Source of the DNA: [Anoxybacillus] calidus
Lineage (GTDB): Bacteria > Bacillota > Bacilli > Bacillales > Anoxybacillaceae
Assembly (NCBI RefSeq): GCF_013760845.1
Contig: NZ_JACDUU010000007.1
Location: 147,122 to 211,121, forward strand
Direction of reading: 5' to 3'
DNA: 64,000 nucleotides
Shown here: positions 19,962 to 32,042 of the stretch, in pieces
How the letters are laid out: every line of letters begins with the position of its first letter
Numbering within the stretch: the stretch's first letter is position 1
Made by a program: the position numbers and the translations under genes
Notes under the pieces: model-generated
What the model was told of the DNA's origin: nothing
Database searches by the model: none
Seen by the model: only the letters and a program-made list of their open reading frames with translations

Positions 19962-20954
19962 TTATGATAGTTTTACAACCGTTCTGCCACGTAGTTTGCC
20001 TTTTAGAATATTCGATAATGCATCAGGAAGTTGTTCAAGAGTTACTTCTTGGGCAATAGATTCTAGTAAATGATCAGGTTTTAAATCGTTAGCCATTCGT
20101 TCCCAAATTTGTTTTCGTAATTCCATTGGGCAATATACAGAATCGATACCAAGTAAGTTAACTCCACGTAGGATAAATGGGAAGACGGTCGTTGGAACGT
20201 CGGCGCCACCCGTTAACCCACTGACAGCTACTGAACCGTTATATTGGATTCTGCTAAGGATAGCGGCAAGGGTTCTTCCGCCAACAGGGTCAACGGCTGC
20301 TGCCCAATATTGTTTATCTAATGGGCGGATCTGTTCTGGACAAACTTCTTCACGAGAGAGGACTTCTTTTGCACCGAGTGCGCGCAAATATTCATGTTCT
20401 GTTTCTTTGCCTGTACTTGCGACAACATGATAGTTTCGTTTTGCTAACATGGAAACAGCGATGCTTCCAACTCCACCAGTTGCTCCTGTAACGAGTACTT
20501 TTCCTTTTTCAGGAGTTAATCCATTTTCTTCTAAACGATGGATAGACAATGCAGCAGTAAACCCTGCAGTCCCTAAAGCCATTGCTTCTTTTAGTGTTAA
20601 TCCTTTTGGTAGAGGCACAATCCAATCTCCAGGAATACGGGCATATTCACTATAACCTCCGTAATGAGACACACCGATTTCATAGCTCGTTGCAATGACT
20701 TCGTCCCCTTCTTTAAATCGCGGGTCTTTAGAAGAAGCAACAATACCGGCAAGATCGATTCCTGGGACAAACGGATACGATTTAACAATTTTTCCATTCG
20801 GAATGGAGGCTAACCCATCTTTATAGTTGACACTGGAATAGGCAACCTTAATGACGACATCTCCTTCTGGAAGGTCATTCATAGAGATGGTTTGTACATT
20901 CACTGTAAAATCTGTCTCCGTTTTGTTCACTACTAAGGCTCTGAATTGATCCAC
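19962..20954 (-). CDS. YhdH/YhfP family quinone oxidoreductase (acrylyl-CoA reductase type)
   Basis: A 330-residue medium-chain reductase. It starts at GTG 20954, behind AAGGGGGAT. Family marks: SSVNYKDGLAS near the N-terminus, VPGIDLAGIV, and the NADPH-binding loop VLVTGATGGVGSIAVSML. There are no catalytic-zinc ligands, as expected for this zinc-free group. The B. subtilis relative is YhfP, and E. coli YhdH/AcuI reduces acrylyl-CoA. It is transcribed divergently from a TetR gene with 130 bases between them, so that regulator may control it (inference). Confidence 0.9.
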   Translation of the reverse strand: MDQFRALVVNKTETDFTVNVQTISMNDLPEGDVVIKVAYSSVNYKDGLASIPNGKIVKSYPFVPGIDLAGIVASSKDPRFKEGDEVIATSYEIGVSHYGGYSEYARIPGDWIVPLPKGLTLKEAMALGTAGFTAALSIHRLEENGLTPEKGKVLVTGATGGVGSIAVSMLAKRNYHVVASTGKETEHEYLRALGAKEVLSREEVCPEQIRPLDKQYWAAAVDPVGGRTLAAILSRIQYNGSVAVSGLTGGADVPTTVFPFILRGVNLLGIDSVYCPMELRKQIWERMANDLKPDHLLESIAQEVTLEQLPDALSNILKGKLRGRTVVKLS

Positions 20955-21084
20955 TTGACATCCCCCTTATAGCTTATTCATATTCTTGCCTATTACGATA
21001 ACAAAATTATTCTGTCCGGTCAAAATATTTTTGTCGTCAAAATTATGTATAATATCGTTATGATCGAAATCAAGAGGTGACTTT

Positions 21085-21672
21085 ATGAAGAAAAAAGCGG
21101 AAGAAAGGCGAGAACAAATTTTAAGGGCTGCTTTTCAAGCGGTTTCAGATAAAGGATACGAAACGGTTACATTACAGGATATTGCTGATTATGCAGGTGT
21201 AAGCAAAGGAGTTACGAACTATTACTTTGAAAATAAGGAAGATGTTTTTTTAAGCTTGTTGGAATGGGTGACGGATCGTATTTATCAACAAGAGTATAAA
21301 GCGGTTAGTAAACAAACAACGGCGATCGAAAAATTAGAGGCATACCTCTACTCTGTTTTTATCAATCCAGAAAAAAATAAAAAATTTTACAAAGTTTATC
21401 TTGACTTTATGGCGCAAGCAAGTCGAAATCCGCAATATCGGCAAATTAATCTAAAGTTTTACGAAAACTGTTGGAAAATAGGCCGTGATATTGTTTCGCT
21501 CGGTCAAAAAGAAGGAACATTTTCACCTGACATTCATGTAGATACAGCTTCAAAAATGATTCGATCGATCATTGATGGATGTCTCATTCAATGGTTAATG
21601 CGTGATGAAGATCATCTTCATGAGTTTTATAAGAATACTTGCTATGAGGTTATTTTAAAATATTTAAAATAA
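21085..21672 (+). CDS. TetR/AcrR family transcriptional regulator
   Basis: A 195-residue regulator. The N-terminal helix-turn-helix is plain: ILRAAFQAVSDKGYETV, LQDIADYAGVSKGVTNYYF. The C-terminal ligand domain is generic. The start has a GAGGTGA site. Divergent from the YhfP-type gene; the shared 130-base gap (20955-21084) is where an operator would be expected, but no clear palindrome was picked out by eye. Confidence 0.88.
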   Translation: MKKKAEERREQILRAAFQAVSDKGYETVTLQDIADYAGVSKGVTNYYFENKEDVFLSLLEWVTDRIYQQEYKAVSKQTTAIEKLEAYLYSVFINPEKNKKFYKVYLDFMAQASRNPQYRQINLKFYENCWKIGRDIVSLGQKEGTFSPDIHVDTASKMIRSIIDGCLIQWLMRDEDHLHEFYKNTCYEVILKYLK

Positions 21673-21814
21673 GCAAATCGTCTATTTATCGCTTTTGTCG
21701 AATCGTTTACTAAAGCTTCATATTATCCCAATGTTACTATTTTAAAAAACATTGCACACTCAAAGTAAAATGTTTATAGGGATAGAAGCAGTTGTTTTCG
21801 TTACAACTATATAT

Positions 21815-21842
21815 TAAAAAGCCGAGAGACTTATCTCTCGGT
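21815..21842 (-). terminator. Terminator overlapping the end of the membrane protein gene
   Basis: CCGAGAGA and TCTCTCGG form an 8-base perfect stem with a 4-base loop; on the minus strand it runs into CTTTTTAATAT. The stop codon of the minus gene lies inside the stem. Confidence 0.8.
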
Positions 21843-22304
21843 CATAAAACGATTGTTTTGCAATTTTTGTAGAAATGATTGGTACCCATAAATAATAACA
21901 GCATATGAAAGAAAGGAAAGAAAAACATGGATCGGTTTAAAGTTGACTAATTTATATACTTTGAGCCGTTGAAAGAGAGCTGTTAAAGGATAGGCGAATG
22001 TGTAGTTCATCATCGCATTGGTTATAAGGTATAACCAAAACTTACTGTACGTAAAATGAAAAATCCATATGGTTCCTACGAAAAAAGGACCAAAAATAAA
22101 GCTTAAATCGTTCGTAATTTTTCGTTTCATGCTTCCTTGCACAGTCCACCATTGATATGGAATCGACAACATGCTCATCAATACGACCAATAATGATGCA
22201 AAGAAGGATACGGGAAGAAATCTCTTTAAAGAGTTTCTTGGTAGAAAGAAAACGGTAAACCAAGACAAAATGATAAGACTTGCTCGGATGAAAGTCGGTA
22301 ACAT
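21831..22304 (-). CDS. Membrane protein of unknown function
   Basis: A 157-residue protein with about four to five hydrophobic helices (for example LIILSWFTVFFLP and VFLSFLSYAVIIYGY). The ATG at 22304 follows AAGGAG. I recognise no family. It is monocistronic and its terminator overlaps the stop codon. Confidence 0.65.
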   Translation of the reverse strand: MLPTFIRASLIILSWFTVFFLPRNSLKRFLPVSFFASLLVVLMSMLSIPYQWWTVQGSMKRKITNDLSFIFGPFFVGTIWIFHFTYSKFWLYLITNAMMNYTFAYPLTALFQRLKVYKLVNFKPIHVFLSFLSYAVIIYGYQSFLQKLQNNRFMTER

Positions 22305-22450
22305 TCTTAGCTTCTCCTTTCTTTTCTTATATCACTATGTTGTCAAAAAAAAGTAGTATTATTCTTGCATATGTAAACAACACGTCTAATGGCTACTTTC
22401 GTTTATTACCAAATCACTATATTAATTTGTTAAAATATGGTAAAAAATCG

Positions 22451-22479
22451 TTGACAATCAAAAAATCAAACCATACAAT
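22451..22479 (+). promoter_or_regulatory. Sigma-A promoter of the hut operon
   Basis: TTGACA (22451-22456), a 17-base spacer and TACAAT (22474-22479), with hutP starting about 50 bases downstream. A strong promoter by consensus, which fits control by antitermination rather than initiation. No good cre match was found close to it. Confidence 0.85.
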
Positions 22480-22531
22480 AACAATAAGCTAGTGGTTTAT
22501 TTAGAAAATTGAAAAAATAGGTGTGTATAGT

Positions 22532-22981
22532 ATGCTTAAGCAGGCAAAAGGGAGAATCGGACGAAATGCGGTGTTGCTCGCTCTGATGGAAGAAGAGGAA
22601 GAAACGGAAATAATCGCTCATTTAGATGCGCTTGAGTGGCGCTATTGCAAAGGAAAAGTCGGCTCGATGGAGCTGCAAAAAATTGTCGCTTCCATTGAAA
22701 CAGCTGCGAAGCGGAATCATATTGTGAACAGCGAATTATATCGGGAAATGCATGCGTTGTATCATGCTGTCCTTGAGGCGGTAAGTGGCGTAACGAGAGG
22801 GCAAGTAGAGTTAGGAGATTTAATGAGAACAGTCGGCCTTCGTTTCGCCGTTGTCAGAGGAAAACCGTATGAAAACAGTGATGAAGGGGAATGGATTGCT
22901 GTTGCCTTGTACGGTACGATTGGCGCGCCGATTCGCGGACTGGAACACGAAACAATTGGACTTGGGATTAACCATATTTAA
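22532..22981 (+). CDS. hutP: Hut operon antiterminator HutP
   Basis: A 149-residue RNA-binding antiterminator that, with histidine and Mg2+, binds UAG-type triplets in hut mRNA and opens the terminator before hutH. ATG 22532 stands 9 bases behind AGGTG; an upstream GTG at 22523 is possible. It matches B. subtilis HutP along its length: [26 protein letters not shown] with the two metal-binding His, [16 protein letters not shown], and [14 protein letters not shown] with the third His. First gene of the operon. Confidence 0.97.
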   Translation: MLKQAKGRIGRNAVLLALMEEEEETEIIAHLDALEWRYCKGKVGSMELQKIVASIETAAKRNHIVNSELYREMHALYHAVLEAVSGVTRGQVELGDLMRTVGLRFAVVRGKPYENSDEGEWIAVALYGTIGAPIRGLEHETIGLGINHI

Positions 22982-22982
22982 T

Positions 22983-23065
22983 TAGCCTATAGTTTTTTAG
23001 TTCAGTAGGAGGCTATATATCGCAACAAAAAAACGGTTGCAGATATAGCCTCCTTCTTTATTTCT
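22983..23065 (+). promoter_or_regulatory. HutP-controlled antiterminator/terminator leader
   Basis: Just after the hutP stop are four TAG triplets and one CAG (22983, 22990, 22998, CAG 23003, 23006), separated by 3-5 bases. They lead into a hairpin in which GGAGGCTATAT (from 23008) pairs with ATATAGCCTCC, with GCAAC/GTTGC above a short loop, followed by TTCTTTATTT. This is the arrangement HutP recognises in B. subtilis: without histidine the hairpin stops transcription before hutH. Confidence 0.9.
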
Positions 23066-23089
23066 CTAAAGTAATGGGGTGTGAAGAGG

Positions 23090-24613
23090 ATGATTATTTT
23101 AAACGGTCATACATTAACACTAGAGGAAGTTAAACGGGTACTGTATGGAGAAGAAATCGTCATCGCTTCTAAAGAAAGTATGGGGGCAGTAGAAAGAAGC
23201 AGAAAAGCCGTCGAGGATATCGTTGACGATAAAAAAGTCGTTTATGGCATTAATACCGGCTTCGGAAAGTTTAGTGACGTGCTCATTGATGCTGATGATG
23301 TCGAAGAACTGCAATGGAATCTTATTCATTCACACGCGTGCGGTGTAGGCGAACCGTTTCCGGAAGTAGTGTCCCGTGCGATGCTGCTTCTGCGGGCAAA
23401 TGCTCTTTTAAAAGGATATTCCGGTGTTCGTCCAGTTGTGATTGAACGGTTATTGGATTTGTTGAATGCGAAAATTCATCCGGTCATTCCGCAGCAAGGT
23501 TCACTTGGGGCAAGCGGTGACTTAGCTCCTCTTTCTCACTTGGCACTCGTGCTATTGGGAGAAGGGGAAGTATTTTATCACGGACAACGGGTACCGGCGA
23601 TCGAAGCTTTAGCAAAAGAGGGAATTGCTCCGCTCACGTTAAAGGCAAAAGAAGGCTTGGCGTTGATTAACGGAACACAAGCAATGACGGCGATGGGTGT
23701 TGTCGGCTATTTGGAAGCGGAACAATTAGCGTATGAAAGTGAAGTGATTGCGGCCCTGACGATAGAAGGATTGCACGGAATTATTGATGCTTTTGATGAG
23801 CGCGTTCATCTTGCTCGCGGCTACAAACAGCAAACAGAAGTGGCAGCGAGAATCCGTGATTATTTAACAGACAGTCAACTAATCACAAGACAAGGCGAAT
23901 TGCGTGTGCAGGATGCTTATTCTCTTCGCTGCATCCCGCAAGTGCATGGCGCTTCATGGCAAGCGCTCGACTATGTGAAGGAAAAATTGGAGATTGAAAT
24001 CAATGCTGCAACGGACAATCCGCTTATTTTTGAGGACGGAGCGAAAGTGATTTCCGGAGGCAATTTTCATGGACAGCCGATTGCTCTTGCGATGGATTTT
24101 ATGAAGATTGCTGTGGCTGAGCTGGCAAATATTTCAGAGCGGCGGATTGAACGGCTTGTGAATCCGCAACTAAATGATTTGCCACCGTTTTTAAGCCCGT
24201 CGCCTGGACTTCAGTCGGGAGCGATGATTATGCAATATGCCGCAGCTTCGCTTGTCTCGGAAAATAAAACGCTCGCTCATCCGGCAAGTGTCGATTCAAT
24301 TCCATCATCAGCTAATCAAGAAGATCACGTGAGCATGGGAACAATCGCTTCCCGTCACGCTTATGCCATCTTGCAAAACACAAGACGAGTGATTGCGATT
24401 GAACTCATCTGTGCGATGCAAGCTGTTGAATATCGCGGTATTGAGAAAATGGCATCGAAAACTCGCCGGTTTTACGAAGAAGCACGAAAAATGATTCCAT
24501 CGATCACGAAAGACCGCATTTTTTCGAAAGATATCGAAGCAGCAGCACGATGGTTGAAAGACATTGATTGGCCCTTTTTTCTCAAAATCTTGACACCAAC
24601 TAATCAACATTAA
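23090..24613 (+). CDS. hutH: Histidine ammonia-lyase HutH
   Basis: A 507-residue lyase that removes ammonia from L-histidine to give urocanate. ATG 23090 aligns with the start of B. subtilis HutH; the GTG at 23081 adds three residues. The Ala-Ser-Gly that forms the MIO electrophile is in [17 protein letters not shown]. Other marks are [22 protein letters not shown], and AATDNPLIF followed by NFHGQPIA. It lies beyond the HutP-dependent terminator. Confidence 0.98.
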   Translation: MIILNGHTLTLEEVKRVLYGEEIVIASKESMGAVERSRKAVEDIVDDKKVVYGINTGFGKFSDVLIDADDVEELQWNLIHSHACGVGEPFPEVVSRAMLLLRANALLKGYSGVRPVVIERLLDLLNAKIHPVIPQQGSLGASGDLAPLSHLALVLLGEGEVFYHGQRVPAIEALAKEGIAPLTLKAKEGLALINGTQAMTAMGVVGYLEAEQLAYESEVIAALTIEGLHGIIDAFDERVHLARGYKQQTEVAARIRDYLTDSQLITRQGELRVQDAYSLRCIPQVHGASWQALDYVKEKLEIEINAATDNPLIFEDGAKVISGGNFHGQPIALAMDFMKIAVAELANISERRIERLVNPQLNDLPPFLSPSPGLQSGAMIMQYAAASLVSENKTLAHPASVDSIPSSANQEDHVSMGTIASRHAYAILQNTRRVIAIELICAMQAVEYRGIEKMASKTRRFYEEARKMIPSITKDRIFSKDIEAAARWLKDIDWPFFLKILTPTNQH

Positions 24614-24631
24614 TCTAAGGAGGGAATGATA

Positions 24632-28519
<3,888 letters not shown>

Positions 28520-28530
28520 TGTAAATGATA

Positions 28531-28570
28531 AAGAGGGTGTCATCATCATGAGTGAGCCACCCTCTTTTTT
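28531..28570 (+). terminator. Terminator of the hut operon (bidirectional)
   Basis: AAAGAGGGTG pairs with CACCCTCTTTTTT. The A run on one side and T run on the other let it serve the convergent minus genes as well. Confidence 0.9.
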
Positions 28571-28578
28571 GCATGTTA

Positions 28579-28710
28579 TTAAGGACTAGAAGCTTTTTTA
28601 TAACGGTATTGTTGCCATTGATAGCGAATAAAACATCCAACACAAAACCCGAGGATGGCGACAAATGCCGCTAACGCTACCATTGCTGTGAAGATGTATG
28701 CGACGACCAT
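28579..28710 (-). CDS. Small single-span membrane protein
   Basis: A 43-residue protein starting at an ATG directly after the stop of the DUF4395-type gene (28711), so translation is probably coupled by reinitiation. Residues about 3-30 form one hydrophobic helix containing two Cys (ILGFCVGCFIRY), followed by a basic, Tyr-rich tail. Tight coupling and clean composition argue that it is real. Function unknown; it may form a pair with its neighbour. Confidence 0.65.
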   Translation of the reverse strand: MVVAYIFTAMVALAAFVAILGFCVGCFIRYQWQQYRYKKASSP

Positions 28711-29007
28711 CTAATGAGCTAAGTAACTCATCAATCCAACAGAAAGACATACAACGGCAATCACTTGGTTGAACTGCTGCTGGTCAGCATCTTCCGGGAC
28801 ATACTCAGAAGGATGCTTCCTTAAAAACAACTTTGCAAAACGCATAACAGGATTAAAACCAAAGAACAGTCCAAGCAATCCGGCACCTAACGGCAAAGCA
28901 AGCAACCATTCTTGTCCTGACAGCCATGTTGCAACAACACTTATGACAATAAACCATTGATTGGCTCTTACAAGCGGACGAGGGATAGAGCGATTCGTTT
29001 GTTGCAT
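28711..29007 (-). CDS. DUF4395-like membrane protein
   Basis: A 98-residue protein with an N-terminal IPRPLVRANQWFIV motif and three hydrophobic segments, including GLLGLFFGFNPVMRFA. This resembles the DUF4395 membrane family, whose role is not known. The ATG at 29007 follows AAAGGTAGAG. It heads a two-gene minus unit with the 43-residue protein. Confidence 0.75.
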   Translation of the reverse strand: MQQTNRSIPRPLVRANQWFIVISVVATWLSGQEWLLALPLGAGLLGLFFGFNPVMRFAKLFLRKHPSEYVPEDADQQQFNQVIAVVCLSVGLMSYLAH

Positions 29008-29144
29008 TTTTATCTCTACCTTTCTTATAGGATTATATGAATTTTACTACTGTTTGGTGATTTTGTGAAGACGGATGAATATTTTTGAAAAATGAAACAA
29101 TAAAGCACATACTAGTACAGTTGAAGAAGAAAGGAGGGTTTTTT

Positions 29145-30062
29145 ATGGGACAACCTTGGTCGGCTGAACACGTTGTTTCGCAACAGTTAGCGCGGCAGTT
29201 AATAAACGAACAGTTTCCGGAGCTTGAAGTTACTCATTTGCAGGAGTTAGGGGAAGGATTTGATAATACGGTTTTTGTTGTGAATGATCGTTATGTGTTT
29301 CGGTTTCCACGTCGTGCTATTGCGGCTGATTTACTTAAAATGGAAAATCGTATTCTTCCACAATTAGTTCCGTACTTACCAGTTGAGATTCCAGAACCTA
29401 TCTTCATCGGAAAGTCAAGTAGTCTATATCCTTGGCCGTTTACGGGATACCGATTGGTAAGTGGTAAGACACCAGGAACATTAACGAATCAAACAAGATT
29501 AAAATCGATAAAGCCATTAGCGGAATTTTTACGAGCATTGCATCATTTCCCTATTCAAAAAGCGAAAGAGCTTTCTTTGCCTTATGATCCATTGCATCGC
29601 TTAGATATAGCAAAAAGAAAACAACAACTTGAAGCGCATATTGGACAAATTAAATCTATGGGGCTATGGAATGACCATTCTGTTTTAGACCTATACGTAT
29701 CTTCCATACGTCCTATTAACTATAAAAATAGGGAAGTATTCGTTCACGGTGATCTTCATTTTCGCAATTTACTAGTGAATGACGAAGGAATTTTATTTGG
29801 AGTTATCGACTGGGGAGATGCTCATATCGGTCATCCAGCTGTGGACTTAGCCATCGTTTATAGCTTCTTGCCGCCAGAAGGTCGAGCGTTGTTTTATGAG
29901 ATTTATGGTCATGTTGATGATGAAACAAAAAAGCTTGCTCAGTTTCGAGCGGTCTATACCTCTGTTATATTACTTTTATACAGCTATGATTTAGGAGACA
30001 TACAAATGATAGAGGCAGCAAAAGAGAGTTTGAAGCTTGCACTAACGGAACACGTACAATAG
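29145..30062 (+). CDS. Aminoglycoside phosphotransferase (APH) family kinase
   Basis: A 305-residue kinase-fold protein. ATG 29145 stands 7 bases behind AAAGGAGGG; the longer frame from 29085 has no site. The N-lobe has LGEGFDNTVFVVNDRYVFRFP. The catalytic loop is FVHGDLHFRNLLVN and the metal-binding Asp is in GVIDWGDAHIGHPAVDLA. Members phosphorylate aminoglycosides, macrolides, choline or sugars; the substrate is not evident and resistance should not be assumed. Monocistronic. The following 267 bases hold nothing recognisable. Confidence 0.85.
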   Translation: MGQPWSAEHVVSQQLARQLINEQFPELEVTHLQELGEGFDNTVFVVNDRYVFRFPRRAIAADLLKMENRILPQLVPYLPVEIPEPIFIGKSSSLYPWPFTGYRLVSGKTPGTLTNQTRLKSIKPLAEFLRALHHFPIQKAKELSLPYDPLHRLDIAKRKQQLEAHIGQIKSMGLWNDHSVLDLYVSSIRPINYKNREVFVHGDLHFRNLLVNDEGILFGVIDWGDAHIGHPAVDLAIVYSFLPPEGRALFYEIYGHVDDETKKLAQFRAVYTSVILLLYSYDLGDIQMIEAAKESLKLALTEHVQ

Positions 30063-30329
30063 CTAGTTATCCTAATATTATAAAGAAACTTTTTTTTTAA
30101 AAGGCCGCTACTATTTAATGAGATGAGTCGTATTCATCAAAAGGTGTTGATCTTTTCATTCAAAATCAGTAACTTTTTTACATCAATCTCCTATCTCTAA
30201 ACGAAATGTAGATGAAAAAGAGTCGGTTTCCAAATATTTTAATGCTGTATCGTCTTTTCTTTGTTATAATAATGTAAAAAATTTACTAATTTCTTTACAA
30301 ATTAGGAGTAAGTCGGCGGTGGAACGAGA

Positions 30330-30533
30330 ATGAAAGCATTTCGTATATCTTGGCATGCTGTTATTGAAGATGGAAGTGTGTTAGACGGACGAAGCCTGAT
30401 ATATGCTGATTCTGAGAAGAAAGCAGTCGAAAATTTAATCATCCAAAAGGCAAAAGAATATCGCATAAAGCATGAATGGATACGAATTGAGACAGTAACA
30501 GAGATCCCTAACCTTCAAACAGATGAAACGTAA
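30330..30533 (+). CDS. Small conserved hypothetical protein
   Basis: A 67-residue acidic protein starting at ATG 30330 behind a modest GGTGG. It reads as a small alpha/beta domain (MKAFRISWHAVIEDGSVLDG, then ADSEKKAVENLIIQKA). I do not recognise a family. Reading frame, composition and site support a real gene; function unknown. Confidence 0.55.
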   Translation: MKAFRISWHAVIEDGSVLDGRSLIYADSEKKAVENLIIQKAKEYRIKHEWIRIETVTEIPNLQTDET

Positions 30534-30540
30534 TCACTAG

Positions 30541-30616
30541 TTTTTCACAGAGTTATACACAAATGTGAGAAAGTAAGTAAAAAAAGAAATACACGAATTC
30601 ACAATCTTTATTCACA
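30541..30616. other. DnaA-box cluster
   Basis: Two perfect matches to TTATNCACA lie on the plus strand at 30553-30561 (TTATACACA) and 30608-30616 (TTATTCACA), and a one-mismatch box TTTTTCACA lies at 30541-30549, all in an AT-rich gap. Binding is inference. Confidence 0.45.
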
Positions 30617-30658
30617 GTATTTACATTAAAAAGAATAAATGATCTACACTTATGAAAA

Positions 30659-30693
30659 TGAGGCTGACCCAAAAACAAAGTGTCAGCCCCTCG
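30659..30693. repeat. Dispersed palindrome, minimal copy B
   Basis: GAGGCTGAC (from 30660) and GTCAGCC-CCTC (to 30692) form a hairpin with a 13-base loop. It carries only the outer arms of the larger element. It sits 4 bases beyond the stop of the minus gene yfhD and may terminate it. Confidence 0.65.
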
Positions 30694-30696
30694 CTA

Positions 30697-30885
30697 TTAC
30701 TGATTACGGTTTTTGTTTTGGTGAATCCCAGCAGCTGCAGCGCGTGCTTCTGCCTCTAAATCTTCATGATCAGCGAGTTCTCGTGAATATTCTACATCTA
30801 AGCCGTCAGATTTTAAATTTTTTGGTACTTGTGGAAGACTGGTTTTGTTTTTATCCCGTGTTCTTTGTCCTCGAGATCTTCCCAT
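30697..30885 (-). CDS. yfhD: YfhD family protein
   Basis: A 62-residue, very hydrophilic protein. The ATG at 30885 follows TAGGAGG. The sequence KTSLPQVPKNLKSDGLDVEY followed by ELADHEDLEAEARA closely resembles B. subtilis YfhD, a small protein of unknown function found in spore formers. A yfhE gene lies upstream on the same strand, as in B. subtilis. Confidence 0.85.
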   Translation of the reverse strand: MGRSRGQRTRDKNKTSLPQVPKNLKSDGLDVEYSRELADHEDLEAEARAAAAGIHQNKNRNQ

Positions 30886-30975
30886 GACAAATGCCTCCTA
30901 AATCATAATATGAATCAGTATGATTCATTAAATAGGATGGCATTGTATGAACAAATCATAAGTGGAAGTATTCGG

Positions 30976-31104
30976 TTAATGTCTTGCCTTTTTTGCAGTA
31001 TAGCCGCCAGCTTGGTCTGCTAACTTAAAGTCGCGAGCATAAGTGACTTCTTGTGCCCTTGATAATGTACTTTTTATTTTATCCCGTTTCTTTTTATCAG
31101 CCAT
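30976..31104 (-). CDS. yfhE: YfhE family protein
   Basis: A 42-residue basic protein. The ATG at 31104 follows GGAGGGTG. It reads MADKKKRDKIKSTLSRAQEV and ends KLADQAGGYTAKKARH, matching the small YfhE family, whose role is unknown. Position beside yfhD supports the call. Confidence 0.75.
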   Translation of the reverse strand: MADKKKRDKIKSTLSRAQEVTYARDFKLADQAGGYTAKKARH

Positions 31105-31177
31105 AGATAACACCCTCCGCTTGAAAAATGTAATCATCCACATTGTTGACAAATCCGTATCGGCTTATTCAAAAAAA

Positions 31178-31213
31178 TGGGGCTGACCGAAAAAGTAAAG
31201 TGTCAGCCCCTTT
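31178..31213. repeat. Dispersed palindrome, minimal copy C
   Basis: GGGGCTGAC (31179-31187) pairs with GTCAGCCCC (31202-31210) around a 14-base loop, followed by TTT. It lies just beyond the stop of the minus GNAT gene and on that strand probably ends its transcript. Confidence 0.65.
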
Positions 31214-31224
31214 AAAATTTGTTC

Positions 31225-31788
31225 TTATGCTTCTTTTAATTGTTGGTCTTGTTCAATAGTAGAAGGACAACGCATTGTATAAAGGGTGTAATTATCCTTC
31301 GAAATTTCATATAAATTGTATATATCTTGACCATTGTTAATTTGCTCCAGCAGACTTTTTCGGGTTTCATTTGCAAAAGTCACATAAGGCAGCTTTTCGG
31401 CTGCTTTAATGGAGCGAATATTGACCTTGCGAATACGCATAAAAATCGTCTCAATGGAGAGTTCAAAAAATAACTCCTTAAAAAATGCATCTTTTGCACG
31501 TTGATTATATCCTTTGCCATGATAAGGTTTTCCGAGCCACGTTCCTAAAAAACCAGCATTGTCTTGGATATCAAACAAATTAATCGTACCAATGGGATTT
31601 CCCCATTCGTCCAAAATCGTCCGCGAAATGAGTTCTCCGCGTTCCTCTGCTTCAATTGTTTGCTTTGTAATAAACAAAAATTCTTCATATGAGTTTGCTT
31701 TATGGCGCACAAAAGGGAAGACCTCCGGGTGCACCATCAGTTCGTAAAGCGCATGACACTCTTGAAGATCACGTTTTTTTAGTATCAT
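31225..31788 (-). CDS. GNAT family N-acetyltransferase (RimJ/RimL-like)
   Basis: A 187-residue acetyltransferase. The ATG at 31788 follows AGGAGGG. The acetyl-CoA loop region is GTWLGKPYHGKGYNQRAKDA, with KVNIRSIKAAEKL after it, as in RimJ/RimL-type enzymes that acetylate protein N-termini or small amines. Substrate unknown. The 150 bases upstream are unusually structured (see the leader RNA and tRNA-like entries), so expression may be controlled after transcription starts; that is inference. Confidence 0.85.
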   Translation of the reverse strand: MILKKRDLQECHALYELMVHPEVFPFVRHKANSYEEFLFITKQTIEAEERGELISRTILDEWGNPIGTINLFDIQDNAGFLGTWLGKPYHGKGYNQRAKDAFFKELFFELSIETIFMRIRKVNIRSIKAAEKLPYVTFANETRKSLLEQINNGQDIYNLYEISKDNYTLYTMRCPSTIEQDQQLKEA

Positions 31789-31804
31789 ATTTCCCTCCTG
31801 TTCT

Positions 31805-31876
31805 GAGGGCAGTTCATCGCAGGTAAACCACCCTCGAAATTTTTTAATTTATTCAAATCAAAAAATTTCGGGGTGG
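31805..31876 (-). promoter_or_regulatory. Structured leader with mutually exclusive hairpins ahead of the GNAT gene
   Basis: Segment A (31860-31876) and segment B (31828-31845) are complementary over 17 pairs with one bulged base (AAAAAATTTCG core plus GGG/CCC and TGG/CCA), with a 14-base loop. Eight bases of B also form part of AACCACCCTC (31826-31835), which pairs with GAGGGCAGTT (31805-31814) in a hairpin ending only a few bases before the ribosome site. The two hairpins cannot coexist, the hallmark of a switch. The T runs lie inside the stem, so this is not an ordinary terminator. Confidence 0.5.
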
Positions 31877-31937
31877 GAATCGAACCCACTAGAACCAGCA
31901 GATTAGAGCTGGTGGCGCACCATTTGCCTTCCCTTTA
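31861..31937 (-). ncRNA. tRNA-like sequence (T arm, anticodon-like arm, weak D arm)
   Basis: On the minus strand a standard T arm, GTGGG-TTCGATT-CCCAC, is preceded by a 5-base variable region and an arm CCAGC/GCTGG closing an 8-base loop TCTAATCT; a normal anticodon loop has 7. Upstream, GGC and GCC could close a short D-like loop AAATGGTGC. The bases after the T arm, CCCGAAA, have no 5' acceptor partner upstream; their complement (TTTCGAGGG) lies downstream instead. It could be a decayed tRNA, a regulatory tRNA mimic or, less likely, a permuted tRNA. A weak promoter (TTGTCT, 17 bases, ATAAAT; 31967-31939) precedes it. Confidence 0.45.
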
Positions 31938-32042
31938 CATTTATGATCAATATCGAATTGTAGACAAGTTGTTCTTTTATGTTTTTTAAAACAGTCTATT
32001 CCATCATACTCGAAATGAGAAAAAAAAGAAATAGTTTTTTTG

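Noticed and set aside
22360..22390. cre-like word ATGTAAACAACAC upstream of the hut promoter.
   Set aside because: It lacks the central CG and the second half-site of the cre consensus.
31789..31850. T-box riboswitch in the GNAT leader.
   Set aside because: The AGGGTGG..ACC.GCG words are interrupted by inserted bases, and there is no stem I, specifier loop or terminator T run. Kept only as a resemblance within the structured-leader finding.
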